From Cliona cf. orientalis (taxonomy: Eukaryota > Porifera > Demospongiae > Clionaida > Clionaidae), in NCBI GenBank assembly GCA_963930775.1, contig OZ005699.1:765501-829500 (forward strand): a DNA stretch of 64,000 bases, written 5' to 3'. Within the stretch, counting starts at the first letter, position 1. Each line of letters begins with the position of its first letter. This document shows, piece after piece, positions 49,403 through 60,562 of the stretch. Under the pieces are notes generated by a model that saw only the letters and a list, made by a program, of their open reading frames with translations, ran no database searches and was not told where the DNA came from. The translations under genes were made by a program, and so were the position numbers.

Positions 49403-50182
49403 ATGGATGCACCCGTCATGGAATCTCGATCGTCCCATACACTGGAAAGACAAAATTCAGTGGATGATATTGTGAGCGCCCTCGGGGAGCTCAGAGACCT
49501 AGTAAGAATCTCGAACGAACAAGAGCAGTGGTTCGAAGAAAAACTGGCGTGCGTTTCTCAGCAGGTACGCACCGCATCGGCGGAAGCCGCATCTCTCAAG
49601 CAGGAAGTAGAGAGAATGGGAAAGATAATTGATACTCTTAGGATATTCGTGACGGAGAGAATAGAGACCCTGGAATCCGTCAGCTTAGAGGGTGGCCTGA
49701 GCATGGTAGCTGTGTACGTGGAGCAGGCCATATGCTCGTACGTCCTGCCTGAAGTATTTATGAACAATTCAAGTGCGAGTATACACGATCTATTGAACTT
49801 TTTAAACAGTGACGATGCTCTCTTTCCCCTGGATCCAAATGAATATGATTGTAAGAAGATACTGCGCGAGGCAAGAAAACGATGGGCAATTGTATGCAAA
49901 GATTTTAGGTTCCCCGACGAGTGGAAGACAAGAAGTGGTGGGTGGAAGGTTTTCGATTGCACCGTCCCTGGTGATATTAGAGCTATCGAAGTGCTAAAGA
50001 AGTGTGGAGTCAGAGTAAACTTCCCAAATCCCATCAGTCTGAAGTATGCTGAGGAGAACGTGGAGTCCATGAAGGACGAACTACCTCTGTGGCAGTTTAA
50101 GTTGGTTGCTGACTTCATTGGATCGTTGAGGGAGAAGATGATAAAAAATGGACTCCATCATGATTATATTCTCCTTGATTAA
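49403..50182 (+). CDS. Coiled-coil protein of unrecognised family, member 1
   Basis: Single exon, 259 aa. Residues about 20-90 are predicted coiled coil (heptad-like Leu/Glu/Lys/Gln). Residues about 95-259 are the conserved C-terminal domain. Landmarks: VEQAICSYVLPEVF, FPLDPNEYDCKKIL, a Cys/Trp-rich stretch with WKTRSGGWKVFD, IRAIEVLKKCGV, SLKYAEENVESMKDELPLWQ and FIGSLR. It has no signal peptide or TM, so it is presumably intracellular and oligomeric through the coil. I do not recognise the domain. It is the founder-like, most diverged intact plus-strand copy, and has an NRF-1-type palindrome in its promoter. A 3' fragment of a near-identical copy lies at 63750-63990. Confidence 0.85.
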   Translation: MDAPVMESRSSHTLERQNSVDDIVSALGELRDLVRISNEQEQWFEEKLACVSQQVRTASAEAASLKQEVERMGKIIDTLRIFVTERIETLESVSLEGGLSMVAVYVEQAICSYVLPEVFMNNSSASIHDLLNFLNSDDALFPLDPNEYDCKKILREARKRWAIVCKDFRFPDEWKTRSGGWKVFDCTVPGDIRAIEVLKKCGVRVNFPNPISLKYAEENVESMKDELPLWQFKLVADFIGSLREKMIKNGLHHDYILLD

Positions 50183-50297
50183 ATTTAGATATGGTGTCAA
50201 GCAAATGGAAAAACGTTATAAGATATTAATGGCTTACTTGATAATTGCATAACATTTTCAAGACTTGTTTGCTAAACGGTACGAATGGTCGGAATGT

Positions 50298-50308
50298 TGC
50301 GCATGCGC
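50298..50308. promoter_or_regulatory. TGCGCATGCGC palindrome
   Basis: NRF-1-type site 156 bp upstream of the conserved ATG at 50464. Similar placement to 49243 and 35705. Confidence 0.5.
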
Positions 50309-50463
50309 AGTGAAATTATTGTCTTGTAGGATAATTGGGCTGCATATTAAATGCGTTGTTAGCCACGTCCCCAGGCGCAGTGCAGCTATATACGGGCTAA
50401 GTGGCGTTAATAAGAACGGATACGGTATTTGACACTTTGATAAGGAATTGTGTGCTGAGAAGA

Positions 50464-51322
50464 ATGGCGGTAGAGCCCACGTCTACCATTCGAGGATCCA
50501 AAGAAGACGGCGATGCGCAGATAGACACACATTTTCAGCCGTTGCATATAAAAGACGATATTACTATGGATGCCGCTAGTTTCAACAAGACATGTTACGA
50601 GAGATAGACGAACAACAGCAATCACTTGAAGAAAATCTGGAGAAGCTTTCTAAAGGGCTCGAAGCCGGACTCGCTCAACAAGAGACACTCAAGAAGATTT
50701 TACTTGCAATAGGGAGGGAAATGGATTCCATCTCGTCGATGCAGAGACGTCATATTGAGGAGTCGTGTAAAGTTACAGCCGAGAGGAGAAAGTCCTTAGA
50801 ATCAGGCCACAACATACCAGGTGATTTTGGCATGGTGGCTGTGTATGTTGAGCAGGCTATCTGTGCTTACGTGCTACCGGAAGTCTTTTCAGTGAATGAC
50901 GTTAGCGCCGATATAGACGATCTTTTGAACTTTTTGAATGGCGACGACAAGCTCTTTCCTTTGGATCCAGATAGCTAAGTACGACTGTGAGGGAATATTA
51001 AGCTGTGCACGGAATAAATGGGAAACTATATGTAAGAATTTCAATTTTCCCGATGTGTGGAAAACGAAAGCAGGTGGGTGGACTTTGTACGATTCTGATG
51101 TACCTGGTGATATCAGAGCTATATATCGAAGCGCTTAAAATGTGTGGAGTCTGCATAAATTTCCCCTGTCCAATCAGCCTGAAATACGCTGAGGAGAAGG
51201 TGGAGGCCATGAAGGATAAACTACCTCCGTGGCAGTTTGAGTTGGTTGCTGAATTCATTGGATCACTGAGGGACAAGTTAACAAAGACTGGACTCCATCA
51301 TAACTACCTTCACTTAGATTAA
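50464..51322 (+). pseudogene. Coiled-coil family, member 2 (three frameshifts)
   Basis: Homologous along its length to the members at 57984, 59699 and 61372. Compared with them it has a deletion of about 10 bases near 50590 (after FNKT), a 4-base insertion near 50972 (DPDS-stop where others read DPDKYDCE) and a 4-base insertion near 51122 (AIYRSA-stop). The remaining frame runs to the normal C-terminus (LHHNYLHLD, stop at 51322). Upstream sequence and promoter palindrome are retained, so it may still be transcribed. Read errors are an alternative. Confidence 0.8.
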
Positions 51323-51489
51323 CTTGAGGACAGCTATGTAGATCTACTCTGAACAATATATTTACAGTGTAAACCAGTGAATAATTGTTGATAAAAGTGC
51401 AGAGACAGTGGAGCATCCTGCTCTGAATCCCCACTGGCTGTTTGATAAGTGGCAAACTAGATCCAGATGAGCAGCAATCAACGAGTAGC
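51323..51489. other. 3' flank of member 2
   Basis: Starts with the 3' sequence common to the array (GATCTACTCTGAACAATATA) and then runs into the retrotransposon fragment. Confidence 0.5.
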
Positions 51490-52615
51490 TATATATACAT
51501 GTTTCTTTATAAAATCTTGTTTAAAATACTTAGTTATGAGATATAGGTCGATAGTTGTCCGGTGACTTTGCTGGAGAGACTTTAGGGATAGGGACAACAT
51601 GGGAAATCTTTCAGTCTGATGGAATATGTTTCCTTCTTGCAGGGACTGATTGAACAGCCGAGTGATTGGTGCATGGTGTGAGCTCGAGGCTAGCAGCCAT
51701 GTGCTTCAGCATAATTAAGTGCTGATATATCATCAGGACCAGAGGACTTGCTTGTATCAAGGGAAGCTAGGAGATAAAAACAGCATCCTCAGTGCACAAC
51801 TTTACAGTGAATTCGATTGGTATAGATCTCATGCACCAGAGCAAGGTTGTGATTGATGCACCAACTCATCTAAAGTAGGATGCGATCTGTTGAAGCATGA
51901 TATGAAGAAGAAATTCAGGAGCTCAGCCTTTTGCAGGTCTATATGTGCAGTGGTTGTCAAGCCTATTGGAATAGAGGAGACTGATTAAATTTTTGTTCAG
52001 GAGTTTGCAGATTCTTTTTGACTTTCTCAGGTTAAGCTTCCTGAAGAAAGTAGCTAACATTACAACTTTGTTCCTGTTTTTTTGCCAGCGGATGTCCAGG
52101 TTTTTAACCCATGCGCTCGATCAAACAGGCAAACCTCACTTCCATCCACCTATAGGCATCACGAGCAGGAAAAGAAAAGGCAACATGCATGACTATAGAG
52201 GATCAGAGAAGTAGAACACTCGCTCTACATTCACACCACTGGTTCTACATATTAATCAACTACAGGAGGAATGGGAAGAGCAGCTAGCTACAACCTTTTA
52301 TAAGAGATTGGCTGCTATGCCAAGTGAGAAAAGAGATTAGCCTCGTATACCCAGGCCCTGGGTACAAGGCTAAGTCCATGGCAGTGGACCATACTGCATG
52401 ATCTATCGATCGTCACTTACCTATAGACTTCAAATGCTGCTTTCGCTCTCTTATAGTGCATGTTGTCTAATCATGGCTAATATTATGTTTATGTATCATG
52501 AGTTTTCTCTCTTCCTCTCCTTTCCCTTTTAATCTCTCATTATGCCAAAGGGGAGTGAGCCAATATACGTCTACTTCTTCTATCAGTAATTGGTTGACTA
52601 TTGAATTAGTGACAT
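51490..52615 (-). mobile_element. Non-LTR retrotransposon (LINE) reverse-transcriptase fragment
   Basis: On the minus strand, broken frames read KAELLNFFF (about 51935-51908), KSSGPDDISA (about 51750-51721), LFNQSLQEGNI, VVPIPKVSPAKSPDNYRPIS (about 51600-51545). These are the start of a jockey/CR1-type reverse transcriptase. Several frameshifts and stops make it dead. Sequence from 51889 to about 52611 is repeated in inverted orientation at 54836-55443. Confidence 0.8.
52338..52373. repeat. Foldback hairpin inside the LINE copy
   Basis: TTAGCCTCGTATACCCAGG faces CCCTGGGTACAAGGCTAA. The same hairpin is present, inverted, in the second LINE copy (about 54984-55017), so it was already in the LINE sequence. 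Confidence 0.75.
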
Positions 52616-53158
52616 CATTAACTGGCCTGCTTTTGCCCCCGGGCTCCTTCTATCGTGTCAGCTCCACTAACACATGACCACATGATACAAATTAGTTCAA
52701 CTTCTTGTTCAATGGTATGGTAATATATCATTGTTGTTTCGTCTATAATATTATAATCATGCAAAACTGTAGTGGTGGTATAATCTGTGTAACCCAACTG
52801 TAACCGGCTGTAAGTTGCTACTGCGCATGCAACCAGCCATAACCTACATGTGTGTATAATTGTGCCTACTGTAACCAGCCATAACTTGTAACCTACCGTA
52901 CTGTAACCTGTGGTAACCTAGTGTGACCAGCCGTAAGTTGTTGTAACCTACTGTAACTTGTTGCAACCAGAGGATCAGAGATATAGAGAACACTCTACAT
53001 TCACACCTGGTCCACTGGTTCTATAATATATTCAGTTCAGATATATTATTTTAAGCCACAATTTTATTTTCAGTTGCCTACTATATATAATACAACAATT
53101 AATTACTGTAATATCATGTCCTTGTGTTTAAGTTCAAGATTTTCTTCTAGCACCTTTC
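52616..53158. other. Noncoding spacer with diverged TGTAACC repeats
   Basis: No gene. From about 52780 to 52980 the motif CTGTAACC/CCGTAA recurs many times in diverged tandem form. Confidence 0.6.
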
Positions 53159-53815
53159 TCATTGAATAATGAATTCTTTAATTATGGGAAAGCTGTATTC
53201 ATCATAACTGGTTTCCATCTGCTCAATCTTTGCTTCTACTTCACGCAGGAAGATTGGACTGGGGTGTGCCACCGGAATTCTGTCACGTTTCAGGAAGCCA
53301 ATAGCCTGCATAGCCTTAGGAATATATACGAAATTCTGTAAATGTTTCCATTTCTTCCTCGCCTCCGATAGAACTCTCTGTGGGTCCAATCGTTTCAGCT
53401 CCCTTGGCAGCTCAGCCTCCTTACTATCATCGACTCCCAGATACTCCTGCAGCTGAGGGATAGATGCTTTAAACTTATTTTGTGAATGATATACTTCCGG
53501 AAGTATATAACAACAAATTCCCCGCTCGAAAAGGCATGCGGCCTCACTCATCATTAATCTATCACGAGCTTCAGCATCTGACTTCCCCTCTGCTTCCAAA
53601 TGAGCAATCTTGTTTTCATAGAAGTCTTTTTGTGATTGTAATTGCTCATATAGTGACACTATTATGTCAGAAAGTTCTTTACTTCTCGTTCTTGATTGTG
53701 CTTGCTGAAGGCGTAGCTCCTCATTTAGTCTATGATTTCTCTGCATCAAGAATTCAATCTGACGTTCCCGGAGTGCCTGCCTGCCGGCAGCATCCGGGTA
53801 TTCTCCTCTGGACAT
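53159..53815 (-). CDS. Coiled-coil family, divergent minus-strand relative
   Basis: Single exon, 218 aa, ATG at 53815. Residues about 15-85 are predicted coiled coil. The C-terminal half aligns by eye with the plus-strand family: LFERGICCYILPEVY against VEQAICAYVLPEVF, RLDPQRVLSEARKKW against PLDPDKYDCEGILSCARNKW, then AIGFLKRDRIPVAHPSPIFL against ALKIFVGKNYPSPIHL, and FPIIKEFI against FELVAEFI. It lacks the WK-x-GGW insert of about 20 residues. An NRF-1-like CGCACGCGCATGC motif lies about 140 bp upstream. It is enclosed by inverted LINE fragments. Function unknown. Confidence 0.8.
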   Translation of the reverse strand: MSRGEYPDAAGRQALRERQIEFLMQRNHRLNEELRLQQAQSRTRSKELSDIIVSLYEQLQSQKDFYENKIAHLEAEGKSDAEARDRLMMSEAACLFERGICCYILPEVYHSQNKFKASIPQLQEYLGVDDSKEAELPRELKRLDPQRVLSEARKKWKHLQNFVYIPKAMQAIGFLKRDRIPVAHPSPIFLREVEAKIEQMETSYDEYSFPIIKEFIIQ

Positions 53816-54433
53816 CGATGAACGTTAACTTCGCTTTGATGAAGACTATAGCTGAGCTAGTTCCAACAAATATGCATTCAGGGCTACACGTCTGTTAGGT
53901 TTATTAAATAGATCGCTCCCAGACATAGTGGTGGCCATATAATTATCCCGCGCACGCGCATGCAAGGGGTCAAGTATACATGCGCGCGGGCCCGCGTAAA
54001 GTCTGTCGCCTGGGAGTCTAGAGCCTGTGCATGTGTTGTTGTAGCTATATCTATCTGACTGACTGCCGCGAGTCATGATCAGCGGCAGTGGAGTACTCCA
54101 AGCCACATCTCTGATCCCTGGCACACACTTGAAAACTTGTGATATGGTGCTTGATATATATATACTAGGGTACGCCTATTTTAATAATTCAAGAAATAAT
54201 CGGTTACAGAGGTTACAAATTAAGGTCACAACTGCAATAATTTTTGTGATATTGTGCGTATTGCCAGTATTTTCTTACCGGATAATATTACGTTGCCATT
54301 TAAGTTAGTATAGCCTATAGGTATAGTTTTTTTTTTTTTTTTTTTTTTTTTTTCTCTATAATACTTTATGCATAATGCAATGGACATACAATAGCAGTGA
54401 CACAGCTAATCAAGTGCATGCCCTATATATATA
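53816..54433. other. Upstream region of the minus-strand relative, with poly(T)
   Basis: Contains a GC-rich promoter-like segment (53945-54000), no supported gene, and a T27 run at 54327-54353. Confidence 0.5.
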
Positions 54434-54835
54434 CTATACTAAAAAAAAAAAAAATAAATAAATAAAATACATAGATATATGATGGTAATTAACCAATATG
54501 CACAAATAATAAGAGTAATTAAGACAAGCTATGCATGAAAGACGTGTAGGAATTAGCAAATACACAACTAGTGTCCAGGGAGTTCCACTGTTGTATTGTA
54601 TGAGGAAAAAAAGAATATTTGTAGGAATTAGTGTGAGCAAATGGCACAGTGAGCTGTAGGCAATGAGTACTTCTGCTGGAGCAATAGTTCCTGAGAGTCG
54701 TGAAAGATTCCGTTTCGGGGAAATAGCAAAATTCATGGAGGATTTTAAACAAGAGTCCAAGCTTGAGGTTCAGCCTACGTTCCTCTAGAGAGGAGAGCTC
54801 GAAGATTTCAAGCAAGTCAAGCAAGTCAAGTTATA
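54434..54835 (-). mobile_element. LINE 3'-end fragment
   Basis: The minus-strand frame ends in the typical C-terminal LINE pattern: LEERRLNLKLGLLFKILHE, then PFAHTNSYKYSFFPHTIQQW and NSLD. An A/T-rich tail with an A-run complement follows at about 54440-54455. It is truncated at its 5' side where the inverted arm begins. Confidence 0.7.
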
Positions 54836-55443
54836 TTCACTAATTCAATAGTCAATCAATTAGCTACTGATAGAAGAAGTAGACATGCACTATAAGAGAG
54901 CGAAAGCAGCATTTGAAGTCTATAGGTAAGTGACGATCGATAGATCATGCAGTATGGTCCACTGCCATGGACTTAGCCTTGTACCCAGGGCCTGGGTATA
55001 CGAGGCTAATCTCATTTTTCACTTGGCATCTATAGCAGCCAATCTCTTATAAAAGGTTGTAGCTAGCTGCTCTTCCCATTCCTCCTGTAGTTGATTAATA
55101 TGTAGAACCAGTGGTGTGAATGTAGAGTCTAGTCATGCATGTTGCCTTTTCTTTCGAGTCCTGCCGTGACGCCTATAAGTGGATGGAAGTGAGGTTTGAC
55201 TTTGATCGAGCGCATGGGTTAAAAACCTGGACATCCGCTGGCAAAAAAACAGGAACAAAGTTGTAAATTATTATATTTAGCTACTTTCTTCAGGAAGCTT
55301 AACCTGAGAAAGTCAAAAAGAATCTGCAAACTTCTGAACAAAAATTTAATCAGTCTCCTCTATTCCAACAGGTTTGACAACCACTGCACATATAGACCTG
55401 CAAAAGGCTGAGCTCCTGAATTTCTTCTTCGTATCATGCTTGA
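54836..55443 (+). mobile_element. LINE fragment, inverted relative to 51889-52611
   Basis: Reverse complement of the left copy with one indel of about 110 bases. It reads the same linker and KAELLNFFF motif on the plus strand (about 55405-55432) with internal stops. Together the two copies form long inverted repeats around a 2.2-kb segment. Confidence 0.8.
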
Positions 55444-56014
55444 ACGTATCATGAAAAAAAAGGCTACCCCCAAAACCATAGGCAGCTATATCAAGCCTTG
55501 ACTCTCTATATCGACAGAGCGAAGTTGCATTATCTCACCAGAGAGAGACTGCAGGTGTGGTTCAATGGAGACACCATGGCAATCCTCCAGCGAGAGCAAT
55601 GAGGCAGTGATGTCTCTGACTTCATTGTGTTTAATTGAGGGAAACCCACCAGTTGGACACGACAAGGCATGATCAAAGCTGAATGAATGACTGTTTTATT
55701 TGAGATGGTTATTTAGAGGCTAATTATATCTCAGGCACATCGCATCCCCAAATGCTGAGAGCTCGAGCAAAGCCATGATTCTCAATGGGCAAGGCTGTCA
55801 ACCATATACACCCCACCCTAAGCGTCTGGGGACATTGAAGTATTATTGTAAACGAGACTATAGTCCTGTACTATAAGTGGTCCCCCCCCCCCCCCCCCCC
55901 CCCCCCCCGGACTGTGCATGGTCCCTCTCTCAGGGGTCAGGGGCTGGGTTTCTGTTATAGCATAATATGTGGGGAATAAATTACACTAGCTGTCGGAGTG
56001 CTGCCTGTCCCCCT

Positions 56015-56048
<34 letters not shown>

Positions 56049-57983
56049 TGTACAGTATCCCCCCAGACACTCTGCACTAGAGCCACATGTCCCCCCGGAT
56101 GTGCAGCCCTATAAGAGTCGAATGTCCTCTCCTGGACCAGTGTTACGTGTCCCCACATGGAGAAATGTTGGGGGAGTGGGGAGGGGCTAAGCTCCCTCAT
56201 TTTTGGCTTTTTGTATTCCATTACACTATCAAATCATAAGCACTCGATTGCTGCATGAGGGTCAAAAGTTTCAAATTTTCCTGCCCTCAGATTATTCTTT
56301 GAAGCCTGAGCCCTCACACGTAGCTACAGCATCCTCCGCCCAGGCCTTGTCGAAGATGATCACAGCAAGGAAAATACTTACTGGGAAGAGACCAAGAGAG
56401 TACCTTGTGTGTACTACCTATAACAAAGGAGTCCCCTGGCCTGATCAAATGCAATTTCATCAATTCACCAACTTTATTTTCATTATGTTTGAATGTTTAC
56501 AACAACCAATCAGCAGCTTTTTTTGTGATTCCTTTAGCTAGCTAGCTACCCAGTCATCTATATGCCGTGAAGGCTGAAGTTTACTGACACTGTATGGGGA
56601 CATTAGTCCTATGGGGACACATGGCCCTAGAAAGGACACGTGGCTCTAGTGTCTAATATCCCAAGGAGACACCCTACTCTAGTGAAGTACATGCATACAT
56701 CCCGGGAACATAGCTACTGCCCTAGGGTACAGTGTCCAGGGGGACAACTTTAAGGGAAGGGGGTCATGTGACACTATGAAAACACTATTCAAAACGTTAA
56801 CTGCATGGCAGGAAAGAGTGTACTAGCTCCTACACTCTTTGCTGCCAGTGTTAGCTACTTCCCAAGTATAGCTAGGTGTTAAAATAGTGTGGGGGTAGAC
56901 AAATTAAGGTAACACCTGTGTATTACTGGGAGGAAACAATTTAGGCCAGGGTACATGCACTCATTCCTGCCAATATAACGGGAAAGTTGCTGTTGTAGGT
57001 GTACACACTTTCTACTATCGGGAATAGAATTATAGAGCAGGGGTAGCCTACACACTTTCTTACCTGTTAGCTACTAAGCAGTGGAAAGAAGAGTACAGGG
57101 GTACACTCTTTCTTGCCTATTAGTACACTATTGCTCTCCCAACTCTAAGTAATTAATAGCTACTGGAAGGAAAGAGTGTACCCCTGTACTCTTCTCTCCC
57201 TGCTTACTAGCTAACTGGCAGGCAATTAAGAAAGAGCTTATAGCTAGTGTACCCCCACACTATATTGCTTGCTCTCCGGCCCGACTTTAACTAGTAGCTA
57301 CTGGAAGAAAAGAGTGTACCCCTGCACTCTTCTCTCCCTGCTTACAGCTAGTATATATAGCTAAAATTATATGGAGTGAGAATTTTGACACCTGTGTGAA
57401 AGATTAACACAATATTTAATAGCTAGCTTAACAGTATACGTAGCTATAGCTAATAATATTATGCATAAGAAACACACACTCTTGAAGATGGAGCTGAAGA
57501 AACTGAAATAAGATCACAATCATCAACTGTCTGAGAGTAGGATATTATTAAAAAACAATGATGAATCAATGAGAGAAATGAAATTAATAATAATTATTAT
57601 TGTCTATACAGAATGGTGAGCTGAATGTCATTGTTTAGCAACCATACATAATATGGCTGTATGTATAGCGTACTATAGTTATCAACAGTCGCTAGCTATA
57701 GCTACCCAGGACAACCCTGCCATGGCGCCAAATCCCCCGCGTGCGTCTGGCTCCGTGAGACTACGTTGGAGGGTATGAGGGGAGGGGGCCGGGGGGGGGG
57801 GGGGGGGGCGTCGACTGCTTAACAGATCTGGAATCAGACTTTGTGTTAGTCTCGAACTCAGACATGCAGACAGCGTTGGATGTATTGCATCATCAGCATT
57901 TAATAGACTATAAAGCAGTGTCACATGATTGACCAACTATTGATCTTGCTCGGATCTTGACAAGGAATTGTGTGCTGAGAAGA
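55444..57983. other. Gene-poor, low-complexity interval
   Basis: No supported gene. C27 (55882-55908), C31 (56017-56047) and G18 (57791-57808) runs are present, along with a diverged repeat built on GGGGACA-x-TGGCTCTAG (55.86-56.17 and 56.58-56.77 kb). The 56.8-57.4 kb part is dominated by copies of AAGAGTGTACCCCTGCACTC-type units also found upstream of members 4 and 5. An unassigned 112-residue ORF at 56203-56541 is not supported. Confidence 0.55.
56800..57360. repeat. Array of AAGAGTG-TACCCCTG-CACTCTT units
   Basis: Short quasi-palindromic units occur repeatedly in both orientations with variants (for example about 57080-57105, 57173-57194, 57317-57338). Related single units lie at 59300-59500 and 61010-61205, before the tandem family members. 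Confidence 0.65.
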
Positions 57984-58841
57984 ATGGCAGTAGAGCCCTC
58001 ATGTACCATTCAAGGATTCAAAGAAAACGGTGACGCGCAGATAGACACACATTTTCAGCCGTCGCATAAGGACGATACTATGGATGCCGCTACTACTGAC
58101 AAGATTATGGACATGTTACAAGAGATAGACGAACAACAGCAATCGCTTGAAGAAAATTTGGTGGATCTTTCTAAAGAGCTTGATGCTCAACATGAGACAC
58201 TCAAGAAGAATTTGCTTAAACTAGGGAGGGAAATGGATGCCACCTCGTTGATGCAGAGAAGTCAAAGTGAGGAGTTGCGTCACAAACAGTGGAAAGTTAT
58301 AGCCGAGGGGACCTGGAGAAAGTCCTTAGAATCAGGCTACAACATACCAGGTGATTTTGCCATGGTGGCTGTGTATGTTGAGCAGGCTATCTGTGCTTAC
58401 GTGCTACCGGAAGTCTTTTCAGTGAACGACGTTAGCGCCAATATATATGATCTTTTGAAGTTTTTGAATGGCGACGACAAGCTCGTTCCTTTGGATCCAG
58501 ATAAGTACGACTGTGAGGGGATATTAAGCTGTGCACGGAACAAATGGGAAACTATATGTAAGAATTTCAATTTTCCCGATGCATGGAAAACGAAAGCGGG
58601 TGGGTGGACTTTGTACGATTCTGATGTACCTGGTGATATCAGAGCTATCGAAGCGCTAAAAATATTTGTCGGAAAAAATTACCCCAGTCCAATCCACCTG
58701 AAATACGCTGAGGAGAAGGTGGAGGCCATGAAGGATGAACTACCTCCGTGGCAGTTTGAGTTGGTTGCTGAATTCATTGGATCACTGAGGGACAAGTTAA
58801 CAAAGACTGGACTCCATCATAACTACCTTCACTTAGATTAA
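57984..58841 (+). CDS. Coiled-coil family, member 3
   Basis: Single exon, 285 aa, starting at the conserved MAVEP methionine (57984); the frame is open further upstream but without an ATG. N-terminal about 40 residues are polar, residues about 40-110 are predicted coiled coil (Leu/Glu/Gln/Lys), and residues about 125-285 are the conserved domain with VEQAICAYVLPEVF, PLDPDKYDCEGIL, WKTKAGGWTLYD, VPGDIRAIEAL, EEKVEAMKDELPPWQ, FIGSLRDKL. It is first of three head-to-tail units of about 1.7 kb with near-identical coding and 3' flanks. Intracellular location is inferred from the lack of signal or TM. Confidence 0.85.
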   Translation: MAVEPSCTIQGFKENGDAQIDTHFQPSHKDDTMDAATTDKIMDMLQEIDEQQQSLEENLVDLSKELDAQHETLKKNLLKLGREMDATSLMQRSQSEELRHKQWKVIAEGTWRKSLESGYNIPGDFAMVAVYVEQAICAYVLPEVFSVNDVSANIYDLLKFLNGDDKLVPLDPDKYDCEGILSCARNKWETICKNFNFPDAWKTKAGGWTLYDSDVPGDIRAIEALKIFVGKNYPSPIHLKYAEEKVEAMKDELPPWQFELVAEFIGSLRDKLTKTGLHHNYLHLD

Positions 58842-59698
58842 CTTGAGGACAGCTATGTAGCTAGATCTACTCTGAACAATATATTTACAATGTAAGCTTA
58901 CTGAGCACCTGATGTCATAATGCCATTCATTTAATTGTGATATTAATATACCGTACCCTCGTAAAATTTTAAAGAGGGCCCATGGGCAGTGCACCTTACA
59001 TTGGGCTAAGGGGGGGGGGGGTGGGCCGATAAATATTATTCGAGGTATCAGTATCGCATTTATACGCGAAAGAACGCCCAGGTAAGTGAATGTGTCACGT
59101 CAAGAGCATAATAATTAATATTATGAAAGTGTGAAGCAGCATGTCATACCATACGTAGTATATACATGCATGATCAATAATGACATTATTGATCACAATG
59201 GTGACAATTGCCTACAATTACTACAGTGCACATGCCGCATCATGCACCGAAGGAGTGTAGCTAGCTACCCAAGACAAGTATACATTGTACCCCCACCGTG
59301 ACAAGGAAAGGGTTTACCCCTTGCACTCTTAATTCCACTCCCAGCTTAAGTACTAGCAAAGAGGCAAGCGTGTACCCCCACACTATTGCTCTCCCAACAC
59401 TAAGTAAAACCGGAAGGAAAGATCGAGTGTAGCTACCCCTGCACTCTCAGACAGTCTCTCCCTGCTTAGTAATAGGCAAGAAAGAGTGTACCCCTACTAG
59501 GCAACAGCAGCCTTCCAGCTCTATTGACCTTTGTGTATCCCCACACAATTTTAACCCCTACTTTCTCGAGTGGCAGGAAGAGCTGATTAGCGCTTTTGCC
59601 AGCCCTGGCACACGTACACGTATATATTAGCGTCACGCGATTAAATAACACTTTCTTTGGCCAACTGCATCTTGACAAGGAATTGTGTGCTGAGAAGA
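58842..59698. other. Spacer between members 3 and 4
   Basis: Noncoding and almost duplicated in 60563-61371. It includes a G-run (about 59010), a TGACATTATTGATCA/TGATCAATAATG inverted repeat (about 59170-59195) and GTGTACCCC/GCACTCTT units. The last 100 bases before the ATG are nearly identical in both spacers and are the likely promoter. Confidence 0.6.
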
Positions 59699-60562
59699 AT
59701 GGCGGTAGAGCCTTCATGTACCACTCGAGGATCCAAAGAAGACGGTGATGCGCAGATAGACACACATTTTCAACCGTCGCATATAAAAGAAGATATTACT
59801 ATGGATGCCGCTACTACAAACAAGATTTATATGGACATGTTACAAGAGCTAGACGAACAACAGCAATTGCTTGAAGAAAATCTGGAGGATCTTTCTAAAC
59901 AGCTTGAAGCCGGACATGAGACACTCAAGAAGAATTTGCTTGAACTAGGGAGGGAAATGGATGCCACCTCGTTGATGCAGAGAAGTCAAAGTGATCATGA
60001 GGAGTTGCGTCACAAACAGTGGAAAGTTATAGCCGAGAGGACCCCCTTAGAATCAGGCTACAACATACCAGGTGATTTTGGCATAGTGGCTGTGTATGTT
60101 GAGCAGGCTATCTGTGCTTACGTGCTACCGGAAGTCTTTTCAGTGAACGACGTTAGCGCCAATATATATGATCTTTTGAACTTTTTGAATGGCGACAACA
60201 AGCTCTTTCCTTTGGATCCAGATAAGTACGACTGTGAGGGGATAGTAAGCTGTGCACGGAATAAATGGGAAACTATATGTAAGAATTTCAATTTTCCCGA
60301 TGCGTGGAAAACTAAAGCGGGTGGGTGGACTTTGTACGATTCTGATGTACCTGGTGATATCAGAGCTATCGAAGCGCTAAAAATATTTGTTGGCAAAAAT
60401 TACCCCTGTCCAATCCACCTGAAATACGCTGAGGAGAAGGTGGAGGCCATGAAGGATGAGCTACCTCCGTGGCAGTTTGAGTTGGTTGCTGAATTCATTG
60501 GATCACTGAGGGATAAGTTAACAAAGACTGGACTCCATCATAACTACCTTCACTTAGATTAA
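59699..60562 (+). CDS. Coiled-coil family, member 4
   Basis: Single exon, 287 aa from ATG 59699 (MAVEP). Nearly identical to member 3 in the C-terminal domain, sharing GKNYP-x-PIHLKYAEE. Differences cluster in the coiled coil (for example an added IYM and loss of the WRKS segment). The second unit of the tandem array. Function unknown. Confidence 0.85.
   Translation: MAVEPSCTTRGSKEDGDAQIDTHFQPSHIKEDITMDAATTNKIYMDMLQELDEQQQLLEENLEDLSKQLEAGHETLKKNLLELGREMDATSLMQRSQSDHEELRHKQWKVIAERTPLESGYNIPGDFGIVAVYVEQAICAYVLPEVFSVNDVSANIYDLLNFLNGDNKLFPLDPDKYDCEGIVSCARNKWETICKNFNFPDAWKTKAGGWTLYDSDVPGDIRAIEALKIFVGKNYPCPIHLKYAEEKVEAMKDELPPWQFELVAEFIGSLRDKLTKTGLHHNYLHLD

Noticed and set aside
49558..50118. 186-aa minus-strand ORF opposite coiled-coil member 1
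   Set aside because: Shadow of the conserved plus-strand gene; similar shadows occur opposite the other members.
50464..51322. Explaining member 2 frameshifts by tiny introns
   Set aside because: The extra segments are 4 bases and the loss is about 10 bases with no GT/AG ends, so introns cannot restore the frame.
56203..56541. 112-aa ORF in the poly-C interval
   Set aside because: No paralogue, no domain and low-complexity surroundings; not supportable as a gene.
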